Positions 1 through 8,605 of a stretch of DNA of 64,000 nt are shown here, in pieces. Each line of letters opens with the position of its first letter. Positions within the stretch are counted from its first letter, which is position 1. The stretch lies in NCBI GenBank assembly GCA_947259925.1, contig CAMYOG010000012.1, positions 62,990 to 126,989 on the forward strand, written 5' to 3'. Under the pieces are notes generated by a model, which saw nothing but the letters and a program-made list of their open reading frames with translations, was not told where the DNA came from and searched no databases. A program made the position numbers and the translations under genes. Source of the stretch: Thermoanaerobaculia bacterium (GTDB lineage Bacteria; Acidobacteriota; Thermoanaerobaculia; Multivoradales; JAHEKO01).

Positions 1-1349
1 GTGGTCGTGACCAGCGGTCCGGCGGCGACCGCAGGGTCGACACCGATGCGCTCGAAGACGAGCGGTATCAGGGCACCGTTCAGCGACGCCAGCAGGATCG
101 CCAGGAACAGCGAGACGCCGACGACGGCGCCGTAGTGTGCCAGTGAGATGCTCAACTCGGCGCCGGAGGGATCGAAGACCGTCTCCAGCAGCACGGCGGC
201 GGCGGCGGCCAGCGTCGCGCAGGCGAGCCCGAGGATCGCACCGACCTTGATCTGCTGCCAGAGGAACTGCTTGCGCTGACCGTGAGCGATGCGACCGGTC
301 GCCAGGCCACGCACGGCGATCGTCGAGGTCTGGCTGCCGAGGTTGCCACCCATGCCCATAACCACCGGCACGAAGGTAAGCAGAAAGAGCGCTTCGCGCA
401 GGTTCACCTGAAAACGCTCCACCAGGATGCCGGCGAAGCCGAGGCCGACCAGGTTGATCAGCAGCCAGGGGAGACGGAAGCCGGCCACCTTGAACGAGCG
501 GTCCTGGTAGACCAGCTCGTCGTCGCTGGTACCGACCATCTTGAAGAAATCCTCGGTCGCTTCTTCCTTGAACACGTCGATGATGTCGTCGACGGTGACG
601 ATGCCCACCAGGTGGTTGCTGCTGTCGGTGACCGGGATCGCCAACAAGTCGTAACGGGCGGCGAGCTGCGCGACCTCTTCCTGATCGGTGTCGGTATGCA
701 CCTTGATGGTGCCCCGCGTGGCGATCTCGCCGAGGGTGCTCGAGCGCGGTGAGAGCAGCAGCTGGCGGAGCGAGGACACGCCAACCAGATGTCCGTCGCC
801 ATCGACCACGTAGAGGTAGAGCAGGTTCTCGGTCTCCGCAGCGAGCTCGTTGATGGTCGACACCGCCTCGCCGACGGTCGTCGCCTCGTTGAGCGCCAGG
901 TAGTCGGAGTCCATGATCCGGCCGGCGGTCTCGTCGTCGTAGGTCAGGTGCTCCTGGACCTCGGCCAGCTGCCGCACGTCTACGATCGCCAGCACCTGCT
1001 CCTGCAGGTCGTCGGGCAGGTCGTCGACCAACGCCACCGCGTCGTCGACCGGCATGTGCTCGAGGAGCCCGGCGATCGCCGGCGCTTCGGTTCCTTCGAG
1101 GATGGTCAGGCGGAGATCGGGCTCGAGCTCGGTCAGCACCTCGCCCGCGCTCTCGGGGAAGTCCGCGATCAGCACGCCGAAGACGCGCAGCTGCTCGGAC
1201 GGGGTGAGGCCCCGCAGCTGAATCGCCACGTCTTCGGGCCGCGTCTTGGCCAGCAGCTTGGCGATGTGTCCCCTGGCGCCACGGCGCGCAAACCGCCGCA
1301 GTGTGGCGCCGAGAAGCTCGGCGCGCCGGGGGGTGTAGTTGGGCTCCAT
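1..1349 (-). CDS. mgtE: MgtE magnesium transporter, C-terminus missing at window edge
   Basis: Predicted inner-membrane Mg2+ channel of the MgtE/SLC41 family. The visible 449 codons show an N-terminal helical MgtE_N superhelix (about residues 20-120, with EHMPVDDAV and LPDDLQEQVL repeats), two CBS domains (about 130-250, e.g. VVDGDGHLVGV and VTDSSNHLVGIVTVDDII), a connecting helix, and the start of the membrane domain (GFRLPWLLINL and VPVVMGMGGNLGSQ, the family signature). The last membrane helices lie beyond base 1. The ATG at 1349 was chosen because a TAGCAT -10-like hexamer ends 10 nt upstream and no Shine-Dalgarno site is visible. In the known family, the N and CBS domains sense cytosolic Mg2+ and gate the pore. 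The gene follows the kinase gene by 54 bp but probably has its own promoter. Confidence 0.95.
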   Translation of the reverse strand, partial: MEPNYTPRRAELLGATLRRFARRGARGHIAKLLAKTRPEDVAIQLRGLTPSEQLRVFGVLIADFPESAGEVLTELEPDLRLTILEGTEAPAIAGLLEHMPVDDAVALVDDLPDDLQEQVLAIVDVRQLAEVQEHLTYDDETAGRIMDSDYLALNEATTVGEAVSTINELAAETENLLYLYVVDGDGHLVGVSSLRQLLLSPRSSTLGEIATRGTIKVHTDTDQEEVAQLAARYDLLAIPVTDSSNHLVGIVTVDDIIDVFKEEATEDFFKMVGTSDDELVYQDRSFKVAGFRLPWLLINLVGLGFAGILVERFQVNLREALFLLTFVPVVMGMGGNLGSQTSTIAVRGLATGRIAHGQRKQFLWQQIKVGAILGLACATLAAAAAVLLETVFDPSGAELSISLAHYGAVVGVSLFLAILLASLNGALIPLVFERIGVDPAVAAGPLVTT

Positions 1350-1359
1350 CGGGGCCGCG

Positions 1360-1365
1360 ATGCTA
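1360..1365 (-). promoter_or_regulatory. Candidate -10 (TAGCAT) for mgtE
   Basis: On the minus strand TAGCAT lies 10 nt before the mgtE ATG, so transcription would start within a few bases of the start codon. No convincing -35 is seen. Confidence 0.4.
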
Positions 1366-1403
1366 GCACGCGGTGCGCGCTTGCGGCCCGCTCGGAAGGA
1401 GGG

Positions 1404-3296
1404 TCAGTGGAGCGCTACGGTGAGTTTGCCAGCACCGTCGACCCGGACCTGCAGAGCTCGAATCGCACCTGGCGGCAGGATGCCGGAGAGCCGCTCCACC
1501 TGGGTCTCCTGTCCGGGTAGTGACAGGTAGATGCGGAAGTCGGATGGGCCGGCCTTCACCCGTACCTGGGCATCGAAGCCGCCGCTGACGCCCTTCGTGC
1601 GCATGAAGCCGCGCTTCTGGACGAATCGGAACGGTCGTCGGAGGACCTGGCTCTCGCCTCGGTAGACCGTGACGACACCCCGTGGCAGCTCGCTGTAGAA
1701 ATCGATCTTGAGGTCGGAGTGCGTCGCCGTCGGCGCCGGCGCCGGCGGCTCGATCGGCTCCTCCACTCGCAGCCTCTCGACCGGCTCGGGCGGCGGCGGG
1801 GCGACCGGTGGCGGCACGGCAGCCGGCATGCGAGCGCGCTCCGCGGCGACCCGCGCGGCCTCGTGTCGCGCTTCGATCGTCTGCGCCAGTGCCTGTGCCC
1901 CGGAATGGTCCGGACTCAGCTCGAGCGCGCGGCCTACCGCGTCGGCGGCGTCCCAGAGACGCCCCGAGGCGAGGTCGGCCTCGGCGATCCCCACCAGGGC
2001 GGCGACCTCGAAGTCGATCTCGGCGGCGATCTCCTCGGCGGCCTGGCGCCGGGCGTCGTCGCGCAGTGCACGAATCCGAGCCGCGTCCGGTGACAGGGAC
2101 TCCGCCCGCGAGAAGAGCTCCGCCGCCGCCTCGTGCTCTCCACGCTCGAGCATCAGGCGCGCTTCCTCGAGGAGCGCCAGGTACTCAAACCTCAGACGCT
2201 GTTCTTCGGTGACCCCCGCCGGGACGGGCTCTTCGGTGACCCCCGCCGGCCGGCCGGCAATCGACAGCCAGAGTGTGGTCAGGGCCAGGGCCAGGAGCGC
2301 TCCGACCACCGCCAGCCGCCGCCAGGGCAGGAGCCATCCGAGCCAGCCGGCGAGCGCGGTTCGGAGGCTCGCCCAGGGCGCCTCACCGCTATCGGCGTGA
2401 ACCGGGTCGGTCGCCGGCTCCGGGATCGACGAAGCCGGCAGGGTGGCGCTCAGCTTCATCTGTCCGCTCTGTACCGCCTTGAGCTCGGCGGCGATCTCGC
2501 CGGCGAACTGATATCGATCCTGCGGCTCCTTGGCCAACGCCCGGTCGATGATCGGCTGCAGCCCCGGGATCGCCCCGAGCCCGTGGCCGTCGAGGGCCTC
2601 CGGGGCTTCCGCGGCGATGCGGGTGACCAGCTCGGCGACCGACTCGCCCTGGAACGGCAGGCGGCGAGTCAGCATCTCGTAGAGGACGACGCCGAGGGCC
2701 CAGATGTCGGCTCGGTAGTCCGAGCCGGTACCGAGCACTCGCTCAGGTGCCATGTAGTTCGGGGATCCGGCGCGTTGCAGCTCCTCGGCCAGCTCACCCC
2801 GGAGCTCGGAGATGCCAAAGTCGGTTACCTTGATGGCGCCGCCACGGCTGATCAGGATGTTGGCGGGCTTGATGTCCCGATGGACCACGCCGTGAGCGTG
2901 AACATGGTCGAGTACTGCCGCGACCTCGCACACGACGTTGACCACGAAGTCGAAAGGCAGCGGATCCGGTCGCCCCAGGACGTCGGCCAGACTCGAGCCC
3001 TCGACGTAGTCCATCACCAGGAAGACTTCGGCCCGCCCCGGCTCGTCGATGACGTCGCGGATTCGGACGATGGCCGGATGCGACAGGAGAGAGCCGGCGC
3101 TCGCCTCGTGCAGGAAGAGGCGCCGGAGGCGGTCCAGATCGGCGTCGTCGACCGAGCCTCCCTCGTTGAGCGTCTTGAGGGCGACCCGGTCGCCGGTCGT
3201 CAGGTCGCGCGCCAAGTAGACGGCGCCCATCGATCCCTGTGCGATCTGCTCGATGATCTCGTAACGCTCGGCGGCGGGTTCCCGCAACGCTTCCAT
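1404..3296 (-). CDS. Membrane-anchored Ser/Thr protein kinase (PknB/Hanks type)
   Basis: Cytosolic kinase domain at about residues 10-280, with a glycine-rich loop (IAQGSMGAVYLA), the catalytic lysine in VALKTL, the HRD loop (VVHRDIKPANIL), the DFG motif (KVTDFGISE) and the APE motif (NYMAPE), so all key residues are present. A single transmembrane helix follows near residues 325-348. It is succeeded by a short linker with a duplicated PAGVTEE segment, alanine/glutamate-rich helical repeats that look like TPRs, a proline-rich stretch, and a C-terminal region of about 100 residues of beta character that I cannot assign. Acidobacteriota typically carry many such kinases. The ATG at 3296 sits just before the kinase fold. 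The substrate is unknown; mgtE downstream is only a neighbour. Confidence 0.93.
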   Translation of the reverse strand: MEALREPAAERYEIIEQIAQGSMGAVYLARDLTTGDRVALKTLNEGGSVDDADLDRLRRLFLHEASAGSLLSHPAIVRIRDVIDEPGRAEVFLVMDYVEGSSLADVLGRPDPLPFDFVVNVVCEVAAVLDHVHAHGVVHRDIKPANILISRGGAIKVTDFGISELRGELAEELQRAGSPNYMAPERVLGTGSDYRADIWALGVVLYEMLTRRLPFQGESVAELVTRIAAEAPEALDGHGLGAIPGLQPIIDRALAKEPQDRYQFAGEIAAELKAVQSGQMKLSATLPASSIPEPATDPVHADSGEAPWASLRTALAGWLGWLLPWRRLAVVGALLALALTTLWLSIAGRPAGVTEEPVPAGVTEEQRLRFEYLALLEEARLMLERGEHEAAAELFSRAESLSPDAARIRALRDDARRQAAEEIAAEIDFEVAALVGIAEADLASGRLWDAADAVGRALELSPDHSGAQALAQTIEARHEAARVAAERARMPAAVPPPVAPPPPEPVERLRVEEPIEPPAPAPTATHSDLKIDFYSELPRGVVTVYRGESQVLRRPFRFVQKRGFMRTKGVSGGFDAQVRVKAGPSDFRIYLSLPGQETQVERLSGILPPGAIRALQVRVDGAGKLTVALH

Positions 3297-3306
3297 GGCT
3301 GGTTAA

Positions 3307-3318
3307 TGGGAACATTCC
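3307..3318. promoter_or_regulatory. Short inverted repeat GGGAA-N2-TTCCC upstream of the kinase gene
   Basis: A 5-bp inverted repeat with a 2-bp centre lies 10 bp before the kinase ATG. It could be an operator half-site pair or chance. Confidence 0.2.
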
Positions 3319-3369
3319 CGCCGGTGGGATGCAGTGGAACCGGCAACAAGGGGCCGTGGGGCCGACCGC

Positions 3370-4281
3370 TCAGGTTCGGGCGCCGGCGTCGATCTCGGCC
3401 AGCAGCCGCCGGTTCTCCCGCCACCCCGGCTCGATCTTGACGTGGAGATCGAGGTAGACGCGCCGTTCCAGGAACTCCTCCAGCTCGAGGCGCGCCGCGG
3501 TGCCGATCTTCTTGATCGTCGCGCCACGTCGGCCGACCAGAATCGCTTTCTGACCGGGGCGCTCGACGATCACCGAAGCGTGAATCACGATCGGCCGATC
3601 GTCCTCGCTCTCTTGCCAGCGATCGATGACCACCGTGGTTGCGAACGGCAGCTCTTCACGGGTCGCCAGGAGGACCTTCTCGCGGATCCTCTCGGCCGCC
3701 AGAAAGCGCTCGGGGTGGATGGTCAGCAGCTCCGGGTCGTAGAGGAGTTCGCCCTCGGGCATCCGCTCCCAGAGAAGCTCCATCAGCCGGTCACAGTTGT
3801 CGCCGTTGAGCGCACTGATCGGCACGATCTCGTCGAACAGCCCGCTCTCGGAGTAGCGTGCGATGATCGGCAGGAGCTTCTCTTTCCGAATGACGTCGAC
3901 CTTGTTGAGCAGGCAGAGGCGGACGCCGGAGGCGCGCCGGATCGCGTCGAGCATGAAAGCGTCGCCCGATCCGAACGACACGCTGGCGTCGACGATCAGG
4001 CAGACCGCGTCGGCCTGGACCATCGCCTCCTCCGCGCGATGCACCATCTGCCGGTTCATCTTGTGGAGTGGGCGATGGATCCCGGGGGTATCGAAGAACA
4101 CGATCTGGCCCGCCTGCTCGCTCAGGATGCCGACCATCCGGTGGCGGGTCGTCTGCGGCTTGTCCGAGACGATGGCCACCTTCTCCTGCAGTAGCCGATT
4201 GAGCAGCGTCGATTTGCCGGCGTTCGGTCGCCCGACCAGCGCGACGGTTCCGACCTTGCGGCCGTCCGTCCGCTCCGTCAC
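3370..4281 (-). CDS. era: GTPase Era, ribosome assembly factor
   Basis: Era binds 16S rRNA near its 3' end and helps mature the 30S subunit. The 303-residue product has the usual length. It shows a G1 P-loop (GRPNAGKSTLLN), the G2/G3 region with PQTTRHR and FFDTPG, G4 as NKVD, and a C-terminal KH domain containing GQKAILVGRRGATIKKIG. I chose the GTG at 4281 rather than an ATG 117 nt upstream because it forms a GTGA overlap with the ybeY stop and begins just before the G domain; the longer frame adds an Arg-rich tail with no homologous look. Order phoH-ybeY-era is a widely conserved ribosome-maturation cluster. Confidence 0.96.
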   Translation of the reverse strand: MTERTDGRKVGTVALVGRPNAGKSTLLNRLLQEKVAIVSDKPQTTRHRMVGILSEQAGQIVFFDTPGIHRPLHKMNRQMVHRAEEAMVQADAVCLIVDASVSFGSGDAFMLDAIRRASGVRLCLLNKVDVIRKEKLLPIIARYSESGLFDEIVPISALNGDNCDRLMELLWERMPEGELLYDPELLTIHPERFLAAERIREKVLLATREELPFATTVVIDRWQESEDDRPIVIHASVIVERPGQKAILVGRRGATIKKIGTAARLELEEFLERRVYLDLHVKIEPGWRENRRLLAEIDAGART

Positions 4282-4736
4282 GCCTCCTCCCCGTCGACCC
4301 AGCGCGCGCGGAGCTCGAGCTCGAAGCGCTCCATCTCGCCGCCGTCGCTCTCGTGATCGTGGCCCAGGCAGTGCAGCACGCCGTGCAGGAGCAGACACCG
4401 GAGCTCGCGATCGATCGAGTGTCCCTGTGCCGCCGCCTGGCGCCGAGCCACCGGCACCGCGATGGCGATGTCTCCCAGGTGGAGTCCCTCGGGGGTCGGA
4501 CCACCCGGGAACGACAGTACGTCGGTAGTCCGATCCACCCGCCGGTAGCGTGCGTTGAGCTCTCTCATCGCCCGATCGCCGACGAAGCGGATCGTCAGAG
4601 TCGTGGCCTCCTCGGCCAGCTCTTCGAGCAGGCTCTCCAGCCAGGGCCGGAGCCGACCGGTCTCGATCCCGCGGTAGCGATTCGGATTCTGCAGGACCAC
4701 CTCGCGTGCGGAGCGGCGTTCGGCGCCGGTTGCCAC
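4278..4736 (-). CDS. ybeY: Endoribonuclease YbeY (16S rRNA maturation)
   Basis: Zinc-dependent single-strand endoribonuclease acting in 16S rRNA 3'-end maturation and ribosome quality control. The 152-residue product contains the family metal site HGVLHCLGHDH near its C-terminus (three His ligands), preceded by RTTDVLSFP and GDIAIAVP, both conserved in the family. Starts at GTG 4736, four nt after the phoH stop, and overlaps era by four bases, so translation of phoH, ybeY and era is probably coupled. Confidence 0.95.
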   Translation of the reverse strand: MATGAERRSAREVVLQNPNRYRGIETGRLRPWLESLLEELAEEATTLTIRFVGDRAMRELNARYRRVDRTTDVLSFPGGPTPEGLHLGDIAIAVPVARRQAAAQGHSIDRELRCLLLHGVLHCLGHDHESDGGEMERFELELRARWVDGEEA

Positions 4737-4739
4737 TCG

Positions 4740-5741
4740 TCAGTACCGATCGGGTGGAGCTTCGTCTGTCGCCCGCGTCTCGTCGGTCGCCGCTTCGCGC
4801 GCGCGGTCGTCGCGGTCGTAGGCGGTGATGATCTTCTGGACCAGCGGGTGCCGGACGACGTCGCGCTCGGTGAAGCGGACGAACTTGATCCCCTCGATGT
4901 CGGCGAGGAGACGCTCCGCCTCCCGCAAGCCCGAGACCCTGCCGGAGGGGAGATCGACCTGAGTGACGTCGCCGTTCACCACCGCCTTCGATTTGAAGCC
5001 GATCCGGGTGAGGAACATCTTCATCTGCTCGCTGGTGGTGTTCTGCGCCTCGTCGAGGATCACGAAGCTGTCGTTGAGGGTGCGGCCGCGCATGAACGCG
5101 ATCGGTGCCACCTCGATCATGCCCCGATCGAGCATCCGACCGACCTTCTCGAAGCCGATGATGTCGTAGAGCGCGTCGTAGAGCGGCCGCAGGTACGGGT
5201 TCACCTTGTCCTCGAGGTCGCCGGGCAGAAAGCCGAGCTTCTCGCCCGCCTCGACCGCGGGTCGCGCCAGGATGACGCGGCGAACCGTCTTCTCCTGGAG
5301 TGCGGCCGCGGCCATCGCCACCGCCAGGTACGTCTTGCCGGTACCGGCCGGTCCGATCGAGATGACCATGTCGTGCTCGTTCATCGCCCGCAGATAGAGC
5401 ATCTGGCGCAGGCTCCTGGGCTGCACCCGTCGCCGCACCACGCCCAGGATGCCGTCGTCGGTGAAGAAGTCGAGCAGCGACTCCTCGGGCGCCTCCTGCA
5501 TGACCCGGATCGCGGTCTCGATGTCGCCACTCCGGAAGCGATGTCCCCGCTCGAGCAGAGCCGAGAGCTGACTCAACAGACGCTCGACGACCTCGCGCCG
5601 GGCCGGATCACCCTCGATCTGGGCCTGGCTGCCGCGCGCCGTCACCTTGACGTCGAAGGCGCGCTCGATCCGCCTGAGGTTCTCGTCCTGGGTGCCGAAG
5701 AGAGTCTCGATGCCTTGCTCGACCAGTCGTACCTGCGTCAT
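4740..5741 (-). CDS. PhoH-like ATPase
   Basis: PhoH-family P-loop protein of 333 residues. An N-terminal KH-like segment (about 20-65, with IERAFDVKVTARG) precedes the ATPase core: Walker A GPAGTGKT at 130-137, the PAVEAGEKLGFLPGD signature, Walker B with FVILDEAQNTT, and GDVTQVDLP. The family is an ancient RNA-associated ATPase almost always encoded beside ybeY; its exact reaction is unsettled. The tail after residue 310 is charged and probably disordered. The gene lies between the 3-hydroxyacyl-CoA dehydrogenase gene and ybeY in a single minus-strand operon. Confidence 0.93.
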   Translation of the reverse strand: MTQVRLVEQGIETLFGTQDENLRRIERAFDVKVTARGSQAQIEGDPARREVVERLLSQLSALLERGHRFRSGDIETAIRVMQEAPEESLLDFFTDDGILGVVRRRVQPRSLRQMLYLRAMNEHDMVISIGPAGTGKTYLAVAMAAAALQEKTVRRVILARPAVEAGEKLGFLPGDLEDKVNPYLRPLYDALYDIIGFEKVGRMLDRGMIEVAPIAFMRGRTLNDSFVILDEAQNTTSEQMKMFLTRIGFKSKAVVNGDVTQVDLPSGRVSGLREAERLLADIEGIKFVRFTERDVVRHPLVQKIITAYDRDDRAREAATDETRATDEAPPDRY

Positions 5742-5765
5742 CTGGATCGGAATCGCTCTCGCTCC

Positions 5766-6620
5766 CTAGCTGCCGTAGTCGTAGAAGCCGCGGCCGCTCT
5801 TGCGCCCGAAACGACCAGCGAGGACCATCTGTTTGAGCAATGGTGGGGGCGCGAAGCGCTTCTCGCGATACTCCTCGAACATGATGTTGGCGATGTAGTA
5901 GGTGGTGTCCAGCCCGACGAAATCGAGCAGCGTCAATGGGCCCATCGGATGACCACAGCCGAGCTGCATCGCGCGATCGATGTCCTCGACGGTGCCGACT
6001 CCCTCTTCGTAGGCACGAATGGCGTCGAGCAGGTACGGCACCAGCAGCCGGTTGACGATGAAGCCCGAGTTGTCGCGACAGAGCACCGGCGCCTTGCCGA
6101 TCGCCTCGACGAACTGACGGGTGTCATCGATCACCTCGTCATCGGTCATCAGGGTGCGGACGATCTCGACCAGCTTCATGACCGGTACCGGGTTGAAGAA
6201 GTGCAGACCGATGAAGCGGCCGGTCCGCTCGGTCGCCATGGCGATCTGGGTGATGGTCAGCGACGAGGTGTTCGAGGCGAAGATCGTCGTCTCCTTGGCG
6301 CTCTTGTCGAGCTCCGCGAACAGCCGACACTTCTCCTCGAGGCTCTCGACGATCGCCTCGACGATCAGATCGCAATCGTTCAGCTCGCCGAGGTCGGTCG
6401 TGCCGGTGATCCTGCCCAACGTCGCGTCCCGGTCCTCCTCGCTGGTCTTGCCCTTCTTCACCGCCTTCTGCAGCGACCGGTTGATCCTCTCCAGACCGGA
6501 GCTCAAGAAGTCGTCGTTGACCTCCCGCACGACGGTCTCCAGGCCGGCGCGAGCACACACCTCGGCGATGCCGGCTCCCATCAGACCGCAGCCCACCACC
6601 CCGACTTTCTCGATACCCAT
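5766..6620 (-). CDS. hbd: 3-hydroxybutyryl-CoA dehydrogenase
   Basis: NAD-dependent L-3-hydroxyacyl-CoA dehydrogenase of 284 residues, the single-function short form used in butyrate or beta-oxidation metabolism. The Rossmann motif is VGVVGCGLMGAGIA at the N-terminus; FIGLHFFNPVPVMKLVE carries the catalytic-site His region, and NSGFIVNRLLVPYL plus GCGHPMGPLTLLDFVGLD mark the C-terminal dimerisation domain. I chose ATG 6620 over an in-frame TTG at 6629 because a GAGGAGG ribosome-binding site sits 10 nt before the ATG and would be far too close to the TTG. It lies between tsaE and phoH; no other beta-oxidation gene is nearby, so the context gives no pathway clue. Confidence 0.93.
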   Translation of the reverse strand: MGIEKVGVVGCGLMGAGIAEVCARAGLETVVREVNDDFLSSGLERINRSLQKAVKKGKTSEEDRDATLGRITGTTDLGELNDCDLIVEAIVESLEEKCRLFAELDKSAKETTIFASNTSSLTITQIAMATERTGRFIGLHFFNPVPVMKLVEIVRTLMTDDEVIDDTRQFVEAIGKAPVLCRDNSGFIVNRLLVPYLLDAIRAYEEGVGTVEDIDRAMQLGCGHPMGPLTLLDFVGLDTTYYIANIMFEEYREKRFAPPPLLKQMVLAGRFGRKSGRGFYDYGS

Positions 6621-6625
6621 AAGAG

Positions 6626-7069
6626 TCAATCCTCCTCGTCCGAGATACTACTAGGACCGGCCTCGAGAATCTCGCGCTCGTCGCTCCGATCCGTCCTCCG
6701 GATCGACAGGTGGAGGGCCGACGGCACGGGCATCGGGATCCGCTCGGCCCACTCGACCACCTTGACGCCGGGGCCGGCGAGCTCCTCCTCGAGGCCGAGC
6801 GCGTAGGTCTCTTCGGGCTCGAGGCGATAGAGGTCGATATGGACGAGCGGCGGGCTTCCGGACTCGTAGCGCGCGATCAGCGTGTAGCTGGGTGACTGCA
6901 CCGCTCTCGGATCGATCCCCAGGCCGCGCGCCACCCCCTGGACCAACACCGTCTTGCCGACACCGAGGTCGCCCGAGAGCAGAAGGATGCCGTCCGGCGT
7001 CAACTCCCGGGCCAGCTCCTCTCCGAGCGCTCGGGTCTCCTCTGCGCCACGGGTCGACCAGCGCCTCAT
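6626..7069 (-). CDS. tsaE: TsaE, tRNA t6A biosynthesis ATPase
   Basis: Part of the TsaBDE complex that makes N6-threonylcarbamoyladenosine at position 37 of ANN-decoding tRNAs. The 147-residue product has Walker A GDLGVGKTVLVQGVA, then SPSYTLIARY and the acidic HIDLYRLEPEE segment, and ends with the family motif VVEWAERI. Its start overlaps the nnr stop by four bases (ATGA). The pairing of the NAD(P)HX repair gene with tsaE is common in bacteria. Confidence 0.95.
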   Translation of the reverse strand: MRRWSTRGAEETRALGEELARELTPDGILLLSGDLGVGKTVLVQGVARGLGIDPRAVQSPSYTLIARYESGSPPLVHIDLYRLEPEETYALGLEEELAGPGVKVVEWAERIPMPVPSALHLSIRRTDRSDEREILEAGPSSISDEED

Positions 7070-8604
7070 GCGCCTCTCAGGCTCTCGAACGCCGCCGGGA
7101 TCCGGTCGAGAAGATCACCCGCCGAGAGCGACAGCTCGCCCTGATCGTCGGCTGCCAGGTCGCCCGCCAGGCCGTGGACGTAGACGCCCAGCTCGGCGGC
7201 TTCGGCCGGCGCCCGGCCCTGGCCGATCAGGCCGGCGATCAGCCCGGTCAGCACGTCACCGGTGCCGCCGGTGGCCATTCCGGGATTGCCGGTCGGGTTG
7301 ATGGCGATACCGTCCGCCGAACCGATCAGACTCAGGTGCCCCTTCAGCACCACCGTGGCGCCGCTCCGCTCGACTGCCTCACGGACCGCGCCCGGCCGAT
7401 CGGCCAGGATCGTCTCCTTGTCCCGGTCGAGCAGTCGCCCGAGCTCCGCCGGATGCGGCGTCAGCACCAGCGGCCCGCGGCGAGCCACAAGCTGGTCGAG
7501 AAGCCCGGCAAACGCGTTGAGGCCGTCCGCGTCCAGCACCAGGGGAGCTTCCGACTCGGTCACCACCCTGCGGATCGCCTCGACGGTCGAGGCGGCCTCC
7601 CCCAGACCGGGCCCGAGCGCCACCACCTGGCGCTCGCGCGCAGCGTCGAGGAGCAGCGGTACGGCGTCCGCGGCGATCCCGCCGTCCGTCATCGGCAGGC
7701 CGATCGTCATGCTTTCGAGTGACGAGGCCTCCAGCACCGGCAGGACGTTCTCGGGAACGGCGACCGTCACCAGCCCCGCCCCCGAGCGGATCGCGGCCTG
7801 GGTCGCCAGGAGCGCGGCACCGGACTTGCCCTCGGATCCGGCCACTACCAGGGTGTGGCCATAGGTCCCCTTGTGGCCCTCGGGGGCACGGGGCTGAAGA
7901 AGGAGACGCAGCTCGCTCTCTTCGAGCAGGCGCAGATCTCCCTCCGCGCGGTCGAAGAGACGTCGGGGAATGCCGAGATCGGCGACCAGCAGCTCCCCCA
8001 CCGCGTCCGCCGCGGGTGGAAAGAGGTGCGCGATCTTGGGCGCGCCGAAGGTCACCGTCAGGTCGGCCTGGACGTGGGGTCCGAGAGGCTGGCTGGAGCT
8101 GCCGGAGAGACCGGACGGGAGGTCGACCGCGACGATCGGCTGAGCCACTTGGTTCAGGCGGCTCACGAGCTCCGCGAACAGCCCCTCGAGCGGCCGACCG
8201 AGACCGGTTCCGAAGAGGGCGTCGACGAGCAGATCGGAGCTGGCTGCAGCCGCCATCGCCGGGTCGAGCCCGGCTTCGTTCTCGAGGCGGACGATCGGCA
8301 GGCCGATCTGTCCGCAGATGGCCTCCTGAGTGCCGGCGTCGCCCGACATCGGCTGCGAGCCCACGATGACGATCTGGACGGCATAGCCCCGGCCGTCGAG
8401 CTGCCGGGCGATCGCCAGGCCGTCGCCGCCGTTGTTGCCGGGACCGCAGACGATGGTGATCGAGCGGGCCTCCGGGAACCACTCACCGATCCCGTCGACG
8501 ACCCCGATCGCGGCGTTTTCCATCAGGACCAGCCCGGGGATCCCGAGCTCGTCGATCGCCCATCGATCGACCGACTGCATCGCCTCCGCGGTCAAGACCC
8601 TCAT
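7066..8604 (-). CDS. nnr: Bifunctional NAD(P)H-hydrate epimerase / ADP-dependent NAD(P)H-hydrate dehydratase
   Basis: Repairs hydrated NADH/NADPH. The 512-residue protein carries both domains: an N-terminal YjeF_N epimerase (about 1-210, with LMENAAIGV, CGPGNNGGDGLAIARQL and VDALFGTGLGRPLEG) and a C-terminal ribokinase-like dehydratase (about 225-505, with GHTLVVAGSEGKSGAALLA, LDADGLNAF, LTPHPAELGRLL and GMATGGTGDVLTG). This fused arrangement is the normal bacterial form. It starts one base after the stop of the upstream TIGR04282 gene (TGAGATG) and overlaps tsaE by four bases. Confidence 0.96.
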   Translation of the reverse strand: MRVLTAEAMQSVDRWAIDELGIPGLVLMENAAIGVVDGIGEWFPEARSITIVCGPGNNGGDGLAIARQLDGRGYAVQIVIVGSQPMSGDAGTQEAICGQIGLPIVRLENEAGLDPAMAAAASSDLLVDALFGTGLGRPLEGLFAELVSRLNQVAQPIVAVDLPSGLSGSSSQPLGPHVQADLTVTFGAPKIAHLFPPAADAVGELLVADLGIPRRLFDRAEGDLRLLEESELRLLLQPRAPEGHKGTYGHTLVVAGSEGKSGAALLATQAAIRSGAGLVTVAVPENVLPVLEASSLESMTIGLPMTDGGIAADAVPLLLDAARERQVVALGPGLGEAASTVEAIRRVVTESEAPLVLDADGLNAFAGLLDQLVARRGPLVLTPHPAELGRLLDRDKETILADRPGAVREAVERSGATVVLKGHLSLIGSADGIAINPTGNPGMATGGTGDVLTGLIAGLIGQGRAPAEAAELGVYVHGLAGDLAADDQGELSLSAGDLLDRIPAAFESLRGA

Positions 8605-8605
8605 C

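Noticed and set aside
4353-6806. Plus-strand open frame of 817 codons
   Set aside because: It runs antisense to ybeY, phoH, hbd and tsaE, has no domain and an Asp/His/Leu-rich composition typical of GC-rich shadow frames.
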